Origin: Cyanobacteria bacterium FACHB-502
GTDB lineage: Bacteria; Cyanobacteriota; Cyanobacteriia; Elainellales; Elainellaceae
Direction of reading: 5' to 3'
NCBI GenBank assembly: GCA_014695325.1
Contig: JACJNZ010000035.1
Coordinates: 122,142 to 186,141, forward strand
Length of the DNA stretch: 64,000 bases
A program made the position numbers and the translations under genes. Under the pieces are notes generated by a model. The model was given only the letters and a program-made list of their open reading frames with translations. It did not search any database and was not told where the DNA came from. Each line of letters starts with the position of its first letter. Within the stretch, counting starts at the first letter, position 1. Of the stretch, positions 44,574-53,282 are shown piece after piece.

Positions 44574-44596
44574 TCAGCAAGACGAAACCTTGCTGA
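44574..44596 (-). other. Perfect hairpin downstream of smtA
   Basis: TCAGCAAG pairs exactly with CTTGCTGA around a 7-base loop. It starts about 12 bases after the leftward smtA stop and probably marks its 3' end, although no T-run follows. Confidence 0.5.
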
Positions 44597-44607
44597 ATGC
44601 ACTGATT

Positions 44608-44772
44608 TTAGCAGCCGCAGCCAGAATGACCACAGCCCGCTTGTCCACCCTGATGCCCATTCGCACAAGCATCGCTGCAATAAGCCTTCCCATCTTTCTG
44701 GATTGCATCTTCGATCGACACAACGCACAGGCAGGAATCGCAAGCACATTTCATTTGAGTTACGGTCGTCAT
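44608..44772 (-). CDS. smtA: SmtA-type metallothionein
   Basis: Cyanobacterial metallothionein SmtA binds about four zinc (or cadmium) ions and buffers excess metal in the cytoplasm. The 54-residue product has MKCACDSCLCVV at the N-terminus, AYCSDACANGHQGG in the middle and GCGHSGCGC at the end, giving nine Cys and two His in the SmtA spacing. ATG 44772 is preceded by GAGG at a spacing of 8. An SmtB-type operator lies 38 bases upstream. No smtB regulator gene is adjacent, unlike the divergent smtA-smtB arrangement of Synechococcus. Confidence 0.93.
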   Translation of the reverse strand: MTTVTQMKCACDSCLCVVSIEDAIQKDGKAYCSDACANGHQGGQAGCGHSGCGC

Positions 44773-44809
44773 AGTTTTCCCTCAAATAAGATTCTGTATT
44801 TATCCTAAC

Positions 44810-44829
44810 ATCTGAACAGGTATTCAGAT
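44810..44829. promoter_or_regulatory. SmtB/ArsR-type operator upstream of smtA
   Basis: ATCTGAACAGGTATTCAGAT is a perfect 7-bp inverted repeat (ATCTGAA / TTCAGAT) around CAGGTA and contains the TGAACA-N-TNTTCA core of SmtB-family sites. It sits 38 bases before the smtA ATG, where a bound repressor would block transcription until zinc releases it. Confidence 0.8.
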
Positions 44830-44886
44830 ATTAAGTTCACATCGACTTCAGGCTAAACGATGCCTCTTTTCGATGCCTATTTTTGC

Positions 44887-45525
44887 CTACAGCACGCCCT
44901 TCGAGCTGGGAATCAGGTTCGATCGCCGAGAGTCTACTTCGATCGCCATCCGGGTTGCCCGCGCAAATGCCTTAAACGTCGCTTCGATAATGTGGTGCGA
45001 ATTCATCCCGTCGAGCTGTCGAATATGCAGAGTCATTTGAGCATGATTGACAATCGCCACAAAAAACTCGCGCACCAATTGCGTATCATAGGTTCCAACC
45101 CGCTGAGTCGGAATCTCTAAGCCATAGCTAAGGTGAGGACGACCGGAAAAATCTAGCGCAACCTGAATCAAAGCCTCATCGAGCGGCGCGACAAAGTGAC
45201 CAAAGCGGACAATGCCTTTTCGATCGCCCAATGCCTTGTGCAATGCTTGACCCAGCGTAATGCCAACATCCTCATTGGTATGGTGATCGTCAATGTGCAG
45301 ATCACCTGTTGCCTGGATGTCCAGATCGATCAGCCCATGAGAGGCAATCTGATGCAGCATGTGATCCAGAAACGGCACACCCGTTTTCGCGTTGCACTGC
45401 CCGGAGCCGTCGAGATTGAGGCTAACCTGCACATCGGTTTCGCCCGTCACGCGCCGCACGGTTGCAGTTCGAGCCGGAAGGTCTAAATTAAGGGAAGCGG
45501 GAGCGATCGAATCACGAGTCTGCAT
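44887..45525 (-). CDS. hisB: Imidazoleglycerol-phosphate dehydratase
   Basis: HisB dehydrates imidazoleglycerol phosphate in histidine synthesis and uses a manganese pair bound by two repeated His motifs. These are seen as [36 protein letters not shown], and later [16 protein letters not shown] and [19 protein letters not shown] 45525 (MQTRDSIAP) is preferred; the longer frame from 45609 would overlap the upstream nuclease gene. Length (212 aa) is normal for the monofunctional enzyme. Confidence 0.95.
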   Translation of the reverse strand: MQTRDSIAPASLNLDLPARTATVRRVTGETDVQVSLNLDGSGQCNAKTGVPFLDHMLHQIASHGLIDLDIQATGDLHIDDHHTNEDVGITLGQALHKALGDRKGIVRFGHFVAPLDEALIQVALDFSGRPHLSYGLEIPTQRVGTYDTQLVREFFVAIVNHAQMTLHIRQLDGMNSHHIIEATFKAFARATRMAIEVDSRRSNLIPSSKGVL

Positions 45526-45569
45526 GAGAATCTGAACAAAGACAACAGTATCCCTATTATGAAATGTCT

Positions 45570-46337
45570 CTACAGCACAAACGCATCGTAGAGGCAATTC
45601 GGACAGCAAACATAATGCCCCTGCCAGCGGATCGGACCCTCACCGCACTCCGGACAATAAAATGTGAAGCCTGAGGTGAGCATCAATCGTGCTTCCTGCG
45701 TCTGAGATTTTTTGCGCTTTCGTTTGGGTTTTAGTTCAGTGACATTGGCAGGTTTGAAATAGGCATCGCGATCGCCTTGAATCGCCATTTGCTGAGCTTC
45801 GGCTTCAGTCCAGCGACGATCGGGCTTTAGGGTCGGAACCTGACGGAAAGCATTCATCACAGAACTGTCTCCGGTGAGTTCGGCAATCACGCTGGCGATC
45901 GTCTTACAGCAGCTTGCGGGAGCTTTGACCGCCTGACGCTCGCTGAACCGAATCACAACCCAGCCCCAGTCGAGAAATGCCTGATTGCGAATGGCATCTT
46001 TAGGACAGCCGAAATAGTGCAAGGGCTGAAGTTCGCGGGTGTAGGGTTCGTCAATCTCAATGTCGATATGCAGCCCTATCGCTGGATCAATATAGGCAAA
46101 ATCGGGCACATAAGGCTGATCGTAGCCCGATCGCAGCATCTGTACCCCGGTATGGATTTTGCCAGGGAAATATTGCCAAAGATCGCGCTCAAACTGAGAC
46201 TCCGATCGTCCTTTGGGCGGTTTGACGTGATAGCCCATTGGCGGCGTAGTTTGTTTGAGGCGGGCGATCGTCTCATCAAGAGAGGATTTAAGCGACGCGA
46301 GAGAAGCAGGAATCAGAAGGGTGGCTAATCGCTCCAT
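45570..46337 (-). CDS. PD-(D/E)XK nuclease-like protein with C-terminal zinc ribbon
   Basis: The central part (about residues 45-150) has the pattern of a small restriction-like nuclease: [15 protein letters not shown], then [20 protein letters not shown], a PD...(E)xD arrangement in which the usual Lys is replaced by Asp, followed by [20 protein letters not shown] as in DUF559/VSR-like enzymes. A basic linker ([10 protein letters not shown]) leads to a four-Cys zinc ribbon ([21 protein letters not shown]). This build suggests a DNA-acting protein in repair or defence. ATG 46337 (MERLATLL) is the likely start. It is followed by hisB, with 44 bases between. Confidence 0.68.
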   Translation of the reverse strand: MERLATLLIPASLASLKSSLDETIARLKQTTPPMGYHVKPPKGRSESQFERDLWQYFPGKIHTGVQMLRSGYDQPYVPDFAYIDPAIGLHIDIEIDEPYTRELQPLHYFGCPKDAIRNQAFLDWGWVVIRFSERQAVKAPASCCKTIASVIAELTGDSSVMNAFRQVPTLKPDRRWTEAEAQQMAIQGDRDAYFKPANVTELKPKRKRKKSQTQEARLMLTSGFTFYCPECGEGPIRWQGHYVCCPNCLYDAFVL

Positions 46338-46685
46338 CTCTTTATTTTGACAAAGCGAATTGCAAGGGATTACTTTGCAGAGTGTAAATGACCGTAACAA
46401 AACCGTATTGTCATAAATTTTCCTAACCGACGATCGCATCCAGCGAATACGCAAGGTAATCTAAAACTAAGGTAATTGGGATTAACTTTTAACGGTTAGC
46501 TTTTAGCATTCCACTGTTCGCCATCAGCTCCTTTTCACCCCTACAAAATCTGCACGTTTCGATTCCTCTTCAACGGCTGATTGCTTTTCCAGAATGCTGA
46601 TCGCTCCATCTCTTCAATGAGCAGCATAACGGATGGGCTGCTACCCTTTTGCCGTTCATTCCGAATTGAAAAAAGGATGAATATC

Positions 46686-48737
46686 ATGAGCGAAAAAGTT
46701 TTATCTGGCTCACGAAACGTGGCGATCGTGGGACCGTATCTTAGCGGTAAAACCTCTCTGCTGGAAAGCCTTTTGTGGGTGACAGGCGCAACGTCGCGTA
46801 AAGGCAGGATTGCAGATAAAAATACCGTTGGAGATGCTTCTCAAGAAGCCCGCGATCGCCAGATGTCTGTTGAAACCAATGCTGCCAGCACAGAATATGG
46901 CGGCATTTCTTTTACGTTTATTGATTGCCCCGGTTCGGTTGAATTTGCTCAGGAAACCTACGATGCGCTAATTGGAGTCGATGCGGCAATCGTAGTGTGT
47001 GAACCAGACTGCAATCGCGTTTTAACACTGGCTCCGCTGTTTCAATTTCTAGACGATTGGGAAATTCCTCACCTGGTTTTTGTCAATAAAATGGATCGCG
47101 CCCATGCGAGTTTTGCTGACATTTTGCAGGCACTCAAATCCGTTTCGAGCCGTCCACTGGTTCCGCATCAATACCCGATCGGGCAGGGAGAAACGATCAC
47201 TGGATTTATCGATTTAATTACTGAGCAAGCGTACCAATATCATCCCGGTGCACCGGCTGACCCGATTCCGCTGCCGGAAGACTTGAGAGAACAAGAACAC
47301 GCGGCTCACGCCGAAATGCTGGAAACGCTGGCAGACTTTGACGATCACCTCCTGGAAGAACTGCTCGAAGACATCGAACCCCCGCAGGAAGAGATCCTCA
47401 AGGATCTGAAGATGGAGCTAGGCGCAGATCTGATCGTGCCCGTGCTGGTGGGCATTGCCGAACAGGATTTTGGTGTGCGTCCTTTGCTGGAAACCCTGCT
47501 GCGCGAAGCCCCTGAACCCGATACCACAGCAGAACGGCGTGGCTTGCAGCTCAACGCGAAAAACCCGATCGCCCAGGTACTCAAAACCTACTGCACTGCT
47601 CAAGGCGGCAAACTCTCGCTCGTCCGAGTTTGGCAGGGCAAGATTACAGACGGCATCGCTCTCAACGGGGTGCGCGTAGGCGGCATTTATCGCCTCACCG
47701 GACAGCAGCAGCAAACGCTACAGGAAGCTCCCGCTGGATCGATCGTCGCTCTGGGACGCATGGAAGGCATCAAGACCGGAGACACCCTTAGCACTGATGC
47801 CAGCGTCAAGCCCCTCCCCATTGCCGATCGCCTCGAACCCGTTTATGCCCTGGCAATTGTCTCTGAAAAACGCAGCGACGAAGTGAAGCTCAGTTCTGCC
47901 CTGACGAAATTGCTAGAAGAAGATCGATCGCTCCACTGGGAACAGCACGGCGATACCCATGAAGTGATTTTGTGGGGACAGGGCGAAATTCACCTTCAGG
48001 TCGCGCTCGATCGCTTGCGTCGGAAATATGGTCTGCCCATGACCACCCACCTGCCCCAGATTCCCTACAAGGAAACGATTCGCAAAGTCGCAAATAATAT
48101 CCACGGACGTTACAAACGACAATCAGGCGGACACGGGCAGTTTGGCGATGTTTATATCGATATCAAGCCACTTCCACGCGGCACAGGCTTTAACTTCGAT
48201 GAAAAGATCGTGGGCGGTGTGGTTCCGCGTCAATACATTCCGGGCGTTGAGATGGGCGTGCGCGAATTCCTCAGCCACGGTCCGCTAGGTTTCCCGGTGG
48301 TGGATGTGGCAGTCACGCTGATCAATGGCTCCTATCACGCGGTAGACAGTTCCGAGCAAGCCTTTAAGCAAGCCGCACGTCTGGCAATGCAGGAAGGCAT
48401 GATGAAATGTGAACCAAGCCTGCTGGAGCCAATCCTTGCCGTCAGGATTTCGGTTCCCAATACCTTTACGGCAAACGTGCTGCGGCTGATCAACGGTCGG
48501 CGCGGCCAAGTTCTGGGCTACGAAGCGAAACCCAACTGGAACGGCTGGGACGAAGTGCAGGCGCACATTCCCCAGGCAGAAATGCAAAACCTGATCGTGG
48601 AACTGCGATCGCTTACCATGGGCATTGGCTCATTCCGCTGGCAGTTTGACCACTTGCAGGAAGTTCCCGAAAAAGTGGCTGAGCGGCTCGTTTCTAAATC
48701 GGGAAATGGCTCAGGCAATAGTAATGGTCATGGTTAG
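46686..48737 (+). CDS. Elongation factor G-like GTPase (EF-G paralogue, FusA2 type)
   Basis: All EF-G domains are present: G domain with GPYLSGKTSLLE (P-loop, residues 16-23) and NKMDR, domain II, and domains III-V (NNIHGRYKRQSGGHGQFGDV, FPVVDVAVTLINGSYHAVDS). Two features set it apart from translational EF-G: the P-loop GPYLSGKT instead of GHxDAGKT, and FIDCPGSVEF, where Ser84 replaces the catalytic His of DTPGHVDF. The same text is found in the FusA2-like paralogues of other bacteria. Its role is unclear. ATG 46686 is chosen because AAGGA lies 8 bases upstream; other ATGs lie at 46677 and 46581. A strong terminator follows. Confidence 0.88.
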   Translation: MSEKVLSGSRNVAIVGPYLSGKTSLLESLLWVTGATSRKGRIADKNTVGDASQEARDRQMSVETNAASTEYGGISFTFIDCPGSVEFAQETYDALIGVDAAIVVCEPDCNRVLTLAPLFQFLDDWEIPHLVFVNKMDRAHASFADILQALKSVSSRPLVPHQYPIGQGETITGFIDLITEQAYQYHPGAPADPIPLPEDLREQEHAAHAEMLETLADFDDHLLEELLEDIEPPQEEILKDLKMELGADLIVPVLVGIAEQDFGVRPLLETLLREAPEPDTTAERRGLQLNAKNPIAQVLKTYCTAQGGKLSLVRVWQGKITDGIALNGVRVGGIYRLTGQQQQTLQEAPAGSIVALGRMEGIKTGDTLSTDASVKPLPIADRLEPVYALAIVSEKRSDEVKLSSALTKLLEEDRSLHWEQHGDTHEVILWGQGEIHLQVALDRLRRKYGLPMTTHLPQIPYKETIRKVANNIHGRYKRQSGGHGQFGDVYIDIKPLPRGTGFNFDEKIVGGVVPRQYIPGVEMGVREFLSHGPLGFPVVDVAVTLINGSYHAVDSSEQAFKQAARLAMQEGMMKCEPSLLEPILAVRISVPNTFTANVLRLINGRRGQVLGYEAKPNWNGWDEVQAHIPQAEMQNLIVELRSLTMGIGSFRWQFDHLQEVPEKVAERLVSKSGNGSGNSNGHG

Positions 48738-48768
48738 GAGATCTCTCCTGTCTTCGTAACGTTGAATG

Positions 48769-48794
48769 GGGCGAATCTCGGTTCGCCCTTTTTT
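48769..48794 (+). terminator. Terminator of the EF-G-like gene
   Basis: GGGCGAA pairs with TTCGCCC around a 6-base loop and is followed by six T, 31 bases after the stop. Confidence 0.88.
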
Positions 48795-48996
48795 GCATTA
48801 CGGTGCAGGAAGAAATCGGGGCTGAGGATTTGCTCAGATGGATAATGGATATCAGATGGGTAGAGGTCAAGCAGTAAGGAACACTTCCCCCTCAGAAGTA
48901 ATCGACCTGATGCGTTATTCTCTGCCGTTGATGCGTTACGCCGCGCGAATACGTCCTACGCTGTCTGCGGGTTCTGCGATTTGGCAATGCCTGCTT

Positions 48997-50301
48997 TTAG
49001 ACTACGGTTGAAAGGGGTGACTCTTCCCAGAAATCTGGTTTTACTTGGCGGCGTCCCAGTACCCACTCGTAGATTTCGATCGTTTTTCTTGCCTTCACAT
49101 CCCAGGAGTAGTGGGCACAGGTAAAACGGCGAGCGGCAATTCCCATTCCGATTACTCGCTCTGGATCTTGAACCAATTTCTCTAGTTCCTGAGTAAAGCT
49201 CTGAGTAATTTGGCTTAGATCGCCTAACGGAACTTTTACGCCACAGCCTGCCTGCACTCGTTTTGCAGGACCACCGTAATCCACCACCACACAGGTCATG
49301 CCTGACATCGCTGCTAAAGTCAGCACGCCTCCACCCTGCTCACGAATCGAGGGAAAAGCAAAAATGTCAGACTGGCGCATTAGCTCTCCGACCTGTGCCT
49401 GAGAAATGGTTCCGGTAAACTCAACGCATTCGGATAAATTCGCTTGTTCGACCATTTGTTGCAGCCGAGGGAGTTCGGGTCCATCTCCCACAATCACAAG
49501 CTTGTGCTGTTGCAAAATCGGGCTAGCCACAAAACTGCGAACCACGACTTCCGGTAGCTTAAAGGGAACCAGCCTGCCGACAAACAGAATCGTCATGCGA
49601 TCGTTTTTTTGCCGGGTCGGAAGCGGAAAGGCTTCTGGGTCAACCCCTCCTTCGGGAAAATTAAAAGTTCTGGCTTTTGCATTATCCGGGACTTGCGCAA
49701 CCGTATGGTCGTAGGCGGCTAGAATCGCTGCGGCATTAGCATAGGTCGATCGATAAAAAGGAAGCCAGCGATGCGCTTGACGCACATAGTTCATCCATTC
49801 TTTTTCCCGGTGCATCTCTTCTTTGAACTGAGTGGGCCAGGGCAAGCCGCCGTTCAAAGGCCCAATCACAAACGGAACTGAGATCCATTGGGCGATCGGG
49901 CTGGGAATCGTCGGAGACATAGGACTGAGACGATGAACTAGATCAAACTGTCCATGATTGAGTTCATCCCGAAATCTTTGCCAAACTGCCCATTCAAAAG
50001 CCAGGTAGCTGGGATAGCTGAAGGCAACCTTCAAGGTCATCGCCGTATTAGGATTGCCACTCAGAAACGATGCCAGTTTGTAGAGGGGGGCAGCAAGCCG
50101 CTCAGTGTCGATATAGACCACTTCTGCTTTGCCCATTCCCACCTTCTCAATGTTGGGCTGATTTCGGATCTGAGTCACCATGACGACATCCGCGTATTCT
50201 GCCAGAGAACACGCATAGGTGTAGGCTAAGGCGGGTAAAGAGTGCCATTCAGGATTGCAATCATCAGCGAGCAGCAAAACTCGTAATCGGTTGGAGTGCA
50301 T
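48997..50301 (-). CDS. Glycosyltransferase family 4 protein
   Basis: This retaining GT-B glycosyltransferase probably acts in assembly of a surface polysaccharide. The C-terminal nucleotide-sugar domain has MTILFVGRLVPFKLPEVVVR, LVIVGDGPELPRLQ and the E-x7-E-like block FAFPSIREQGGGVLTLAAMS. The N-terminal domain holds NGGLPWPTQF. It lies just downstream of the DegT aminotransferase gene (about 55 bases), suggesting one operon for an amino-sugar-containing glycan. Donor and acceptor are unknown. Confidence 0.88.
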   Translation of the reverse strand: MHSNRLRVLLLADDCNPEWHSLPALAYTYACSLAEYADVVMVTQIRNQPNIEKVGMGKAEVVYIDTERLAAPLYKLASFLSGNPNTAMTLKVAFSYPSYLAFEWAVWQRFRDELNHGQFDLVHRLSPMSPTIPSPIAQWISVPFVIGPLNGGLPWPTQFKEEMHREKEWMNYVRQAHRWLPFYRSTYANAAAILAAYDHTVAQVPDNAKARTFNFPEGGVDPEAFPLPTRQKNDRMTILFVGRLVPFKLPEVVVRSFVASPILQQHKLVIVGDGPELPRLQQMVEQANLSECVEFTGTISQAQVGELMRQSDIFAFPSIREQGGGVLTLAAMSGMTCVVVDYGGPAKRVQAGCGVKVPLGDLSQITQSFTQELEKLVQDPERVIGMGIAARRFTCAHYSWDVKARKTIEIYEWVLGRRQVKPDFWEESPLSTVV

Positions 50302-50357
50302 TGGAGTTTTGGAGATGAATGTTGACTGGAGGAAACGCGGCGGAAACAGGAAAACGG

Positions 50358-51596
50358 TTAAGGGTTGAGCAGTTTTCCTGACATCAGCCTTTGGATTCTC
50401 TGGCTTTCATAAACCGCTAAGCGAATAATTTGGCAGATCTGGTCGATGTCGTGAAATTTCATTGCGGTTCCAGTGGGTAAGGAAAAGACCTTTTGGGTTA
50501 ATTTCTCAGTTTTGGGCAGCAGCAGTCCGGCATTGGGGAAGTAGGAACGATAGGGTTCCATTTGATGACATCCCGGATAGAAATAGCGACGAGCCAGCAC
50601 GTTTTCGGCGTGTAGAATTTGCACGATTTGATCACGGCTAATGCCTGCTTCCTGTTCATCCACTTCAACGACAACGTACTGATAGTTGTTCTTTTCAGCA
50701 CTGTCATAAGCAATAAGTTGAATTCCCGGAAGGTTCTCAAGGTTGACCTTGTACTGCTGATAGTTTTTATAGTTGACCTCGATGAATTCACGGATGCTTT
50801 CGAGACCTGTAACGCCCATCGCTGCAGATAGCTCGTTCATCTTGCCATTGGTGCCAATGTAGGTCACGTTGTCGTAACCTGCACCAAACCCAAAATTCTT
50901 CATCAGACGAATCTTCTTGGCAAGCTGGTCGTTGTTGGTGACGACTGCACCTCCTTCAAAGGTATTGAGGAACTTAGTGGCATGGAAGCTGAACACTTCG
51001 GCTTCACCAAAATTGCCGATCATCGTGCCTTGATATGAACACCCCAGCGCATGGGAAGCATCAAAAGCCAGCTTCAGATCGTGACGCTGAGCGATCTCAG
51101 TGAGGGCTTCGATCGGGCAAGGACGCCCCCAAACATGAACCCCCAGGATGCCTGTCGTTCGAGGAGTAATCAGGCGATCGATCTGGTTGGGATCAATGTT
51201 GTGGGTTTGTGGATCAACATCACAGAAAACGGGAGTAATCTCCTGCCATTGCAGCGCATGGGGTGTCGCAACAAAAGTGAAAGAGGGCACAATGACCTCG
51301 CCTTTGAGCTCCAGTGCGCGGATCATGATTTCTAATGCGACTGTACCGTTGCACGTTGCAATACAGTGCTTTGCCCCTGTAAACGCTGCAAGTTGCTGCT
51401 CAAACTCCTGCACATATTGACCGTTGTTTGACAGCCATTTGCGATCGAGAATGTCGTTAATTCGAGTCATCAATCGATCGCGACTGCCAATATTGGGACG
51501 ACCGACATGCAGCTTTTCTTTGAAGGTTGGAGAACCCCCGAAAATTGCTAGATCACGGACTTGCAATTCAGAAGAAGTTTGTAGATTAATAACCAT
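50358..51596 (-). CDS. DegT/DnrJ/EryC1/StrS family aminotransferase
   Basis: These PLP enzymes transfer an amino group to keto sugars bound to nucleotides, producing amino-deoxy sugars for surface glycans or glycosides. Hallmarks are CIATCNGTVALEIMIRALEL, FVATPHALQWQEITPVFCDV and the PLP lysine in FSFHATKFLNTFEGGAVVTN. The last part, LPTGTAMKFHDIDQICQIIR, is also typical. ATG 51596 gives a 412-residue product. The GT4 gene follows. Upstream lies a long noncoding region with a 59-base tandem duplication. Confidence 0.9.
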   Translation of the reverse strand: MVINLQTSSELQVRDLAIFGGSPTFKEKLHVGRPNIGSRDRLMTRINDILDRKWLSNNGQYVQEFEQQLAAFTGAKHCIATCNGTVALEIMIRALELKGEVIVPSFTFVATPHALQWQEITPVFCDVDPQTHNIDPNQIDRLITPRTTGILGVHVWGRPCPIEALTEIAQRHDLKLAFDASHALGCSYQGTMIGNFGEAEVFSFHATKFLNTFEGGAVVTNNDQLAKKIRLMKNFGFGAGYDNVTYIGTNGKMNELSAAMGVTGLESIREFIEVNYKNYQQYKVNLENLPGIQLIAYDSAEKNNYQYVVVEVDEQEAGISRDQIVQILHAENVLARRYFYPGCHQMEPYRSYFPNAGLLLPKTEKLTQKVFSLPTGTAMKFHDIDQICQIIRLAVYESQRIQRLMSGKLLNP

Positions 51597-51701
51597 TATT
51601 TTCCTTCAACCAATAGTTTATGAAACGAATAGAGAACTATCAGGGAAAGGCAACTTTAGAACTGCGTCACATCATTCTGGACACAATTCTCACTGGACAC
51701 A

Positions 51702-51819
51702 ATTCTTAAAGAGTGGAGACTATATCAAGCAGGAAGAACAGAGAGAACAAAACTGTGGCGATTCTCAAAGAGTGGAGGCTATATCAAGCAGGAAGAACAG
51801 AGAGAACAAAACTGTGGCG
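51702..51819. repeat. 59-base tandem duplication
   Basis: Units 51702-51760 and 51761-51819 are adjacent and differ at two positions (T/C and A/G). A shorter repeat TGGACACAATTCT occurs twice just to the left (51678-51706). It is about 105 bases upstream of the DegT start codon, so it may alter that gene's control region. It is not a CRISPR, because there are no spacers. Confidence 0.9.
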
Positions 51820-52345
51820 GATCGAACTGCAATAGATACTGGTTTCAACGCCATAAGCGATATCCGAAGCTTCAGGAAGATGTGCCAAGGCAATATCCGT
51901 GAAAGCTCCAATGATGCTTAGAGAGCATCAAAACTTCATTGCTAAAGAGATTAATTAAGGAAAAATGCTCTGATAAAACTGCACTCGGCGTAGCAAACGC
52001 TACGATTTTTTCCCATAAGCAAAGAGTACCAGTTCCGCAAATTCACTGATTTCAGCCTGTCTTAAGTTGATTCAATCTTCATAAACATTCTCATGATGTA
52101 AACATGACATAAATTTGTAATGTTTAAATTCGTAATGTTCCAATCTTAAGTATCAAATACAGCCATAGTCTCTCGCCGACCAGGCATTCCCAAAACAATA
52201 TTCGCCACTGTTGCTTTTCCTGCTAACTCTCCCAGTTGCGATTCAGCTTTTTTGATGCAAAGTATCAACTAGTTTGCAGATTTAATCGATCGCTGAAAGA
52301 ATTTCATTGGATTACAAGCCGAGCTTTCTCAGACTTGAAAATCGT

Positions 52346-52381
52346 AAAAAGGCACTGAGTCTTTTTTTAGAACTCAATGCC
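52346..52381 (-). terminator. Leftward terminator of the 78-aa gene
   Basis: On the minus strand GGCATTGAGT pairs with ACTCAGTGCC (one mismatch) around an A-rich loop, followed by five T. It lies about 40 bases after the stop of the small gene. Confidence 0.8.
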
Positions 52382-52423
52382 TCTTTAAACTAATTCAGTG
52401 ATTAAATTCGGTTATCGATCGCC

Positions 52424-52660
52424 CTACACCGGAATGGCTTGAGGAGTTGCCAGTGCCAGGATGTGGTAGCAGGAGGGGGTGTCGTTGCCGAGCAGGTCAG
52501 CAATGCGGGAACGGATTTTGACGTGGAGGTCTTGAACAGAGTCGGTAAAGTCGTGCTGGATGTTGAGAACAGCTGTCTGCTTTTGGAACTCTTTACCGTA
52601 GTACGCCACGAAGTAGGTGTAGCGATTTTCATTCGGTGCGTTGAGAACGAAATCCTTCAT
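52424..52660 (-). CDS. Small conserved protein of unknown function
   Basis: I do not recognise a family. The 78-residue product starts MKDFVLNAPNENRYTYFVAYYG and contains QKQTAVLNIQHDFTDSVQDL and PSCYHILALATPQ. It is soluble and mixed alpha/beta. ATG 52660 is supported by AGGAG about 10 bases upstream; the frame extends further to 52708 without a better start. A clear terminator follows, so it is a stand-alone gene. Confidence 0.68.
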   Translation of the reverse strand: MKDFVLNAPNENRYTYFVAYYGKEFQKQTAVLNIQHDFTDSVQDLHVKIRSRIADLLGNDTPSCYHILALATPQAIPV

Positions 52661-53282
52661 TGAGTGATGTCTCCTGGTGAAGCTGGTGTTTTTTGTAATG
52701 GAGAACAAGAGAGGAAATTTGTTGAGCAGTCAAAGCAACGATTTCTGAGGAGTACTGCAATCGCAGTGAGGCAGTGAGATGGAGCGAGTAAACTCTGTTG
52801 AGAACTTGCTTTGAACTCTGAAGCTATCTCTCTCATAGGCTACAGGATAAGACCTGCTATTTCCGGCAAAATGTTTCTCAAAATGCTGCTTGCTTAGTTA
52901 AGAATCAACTGCTTACTGCAACACATGACAGTAAAGAATATGCCCTTAACCCAACCAGCTTAAACTCTCCTTAAAGCTATTTTTACCTTGGCAGTTTGTG
53001 TTGCTACGAGTCTTACCCTATTCTTAGCCTAATCGACTTAGGCTAATCTATCCATGGGTTGAGGCGGAAGATAGAAACCTACTTTAAGATCTCTTGATCC
53101 TGCCCTCTGATAGTGTAAACGAATTTAACAGGTTGTGGCAGTGATCTTGCTCTGATTATTAATATTCCCTGATGTTTAAATGATCTTTCATCCTACGATC
53201 GGGTGAAACAACGGAGTGAACCAGGAATAGGCAACAGGAATGATAGACTATAAGGCACTTTCGTCGATTCACGGATAGGGGC
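52661..53282. other. Intergenic region before trpE
   Basis: These 622 bases between divergent genes contain no credible open frame, RNA gene or repeat. Stretches are A/T-rich, and both promoters should be here. Confidence 0.5.

Larger units (their letters stand above)
51597..52423. other. Long intergenic region with 59-base tandem duplication
   Basis: No credible gene was found in these 827 bases. The left part holds the tandem duplication at 51702-51819 and the promoter of the DegT gene. The middle (about 51950-52330) is A/T-rich without visible features. The right end carries the terminator of the small leftward gene. Confidence 0.55.

Noticed and set aside
44570..44785. 71-residue leftward frame overlapping smtA
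   Set aside because: It is a shifted frame of the metallothionein gene; the smtA frame has the full Cys pattern, a ribosome-binding site and an operator.
51702..51819. Possible CRISPR array
   Set aside because: Only two directly abutting 59-base units without spacers; no cas genes in the window. It is a simple tandem duplication.
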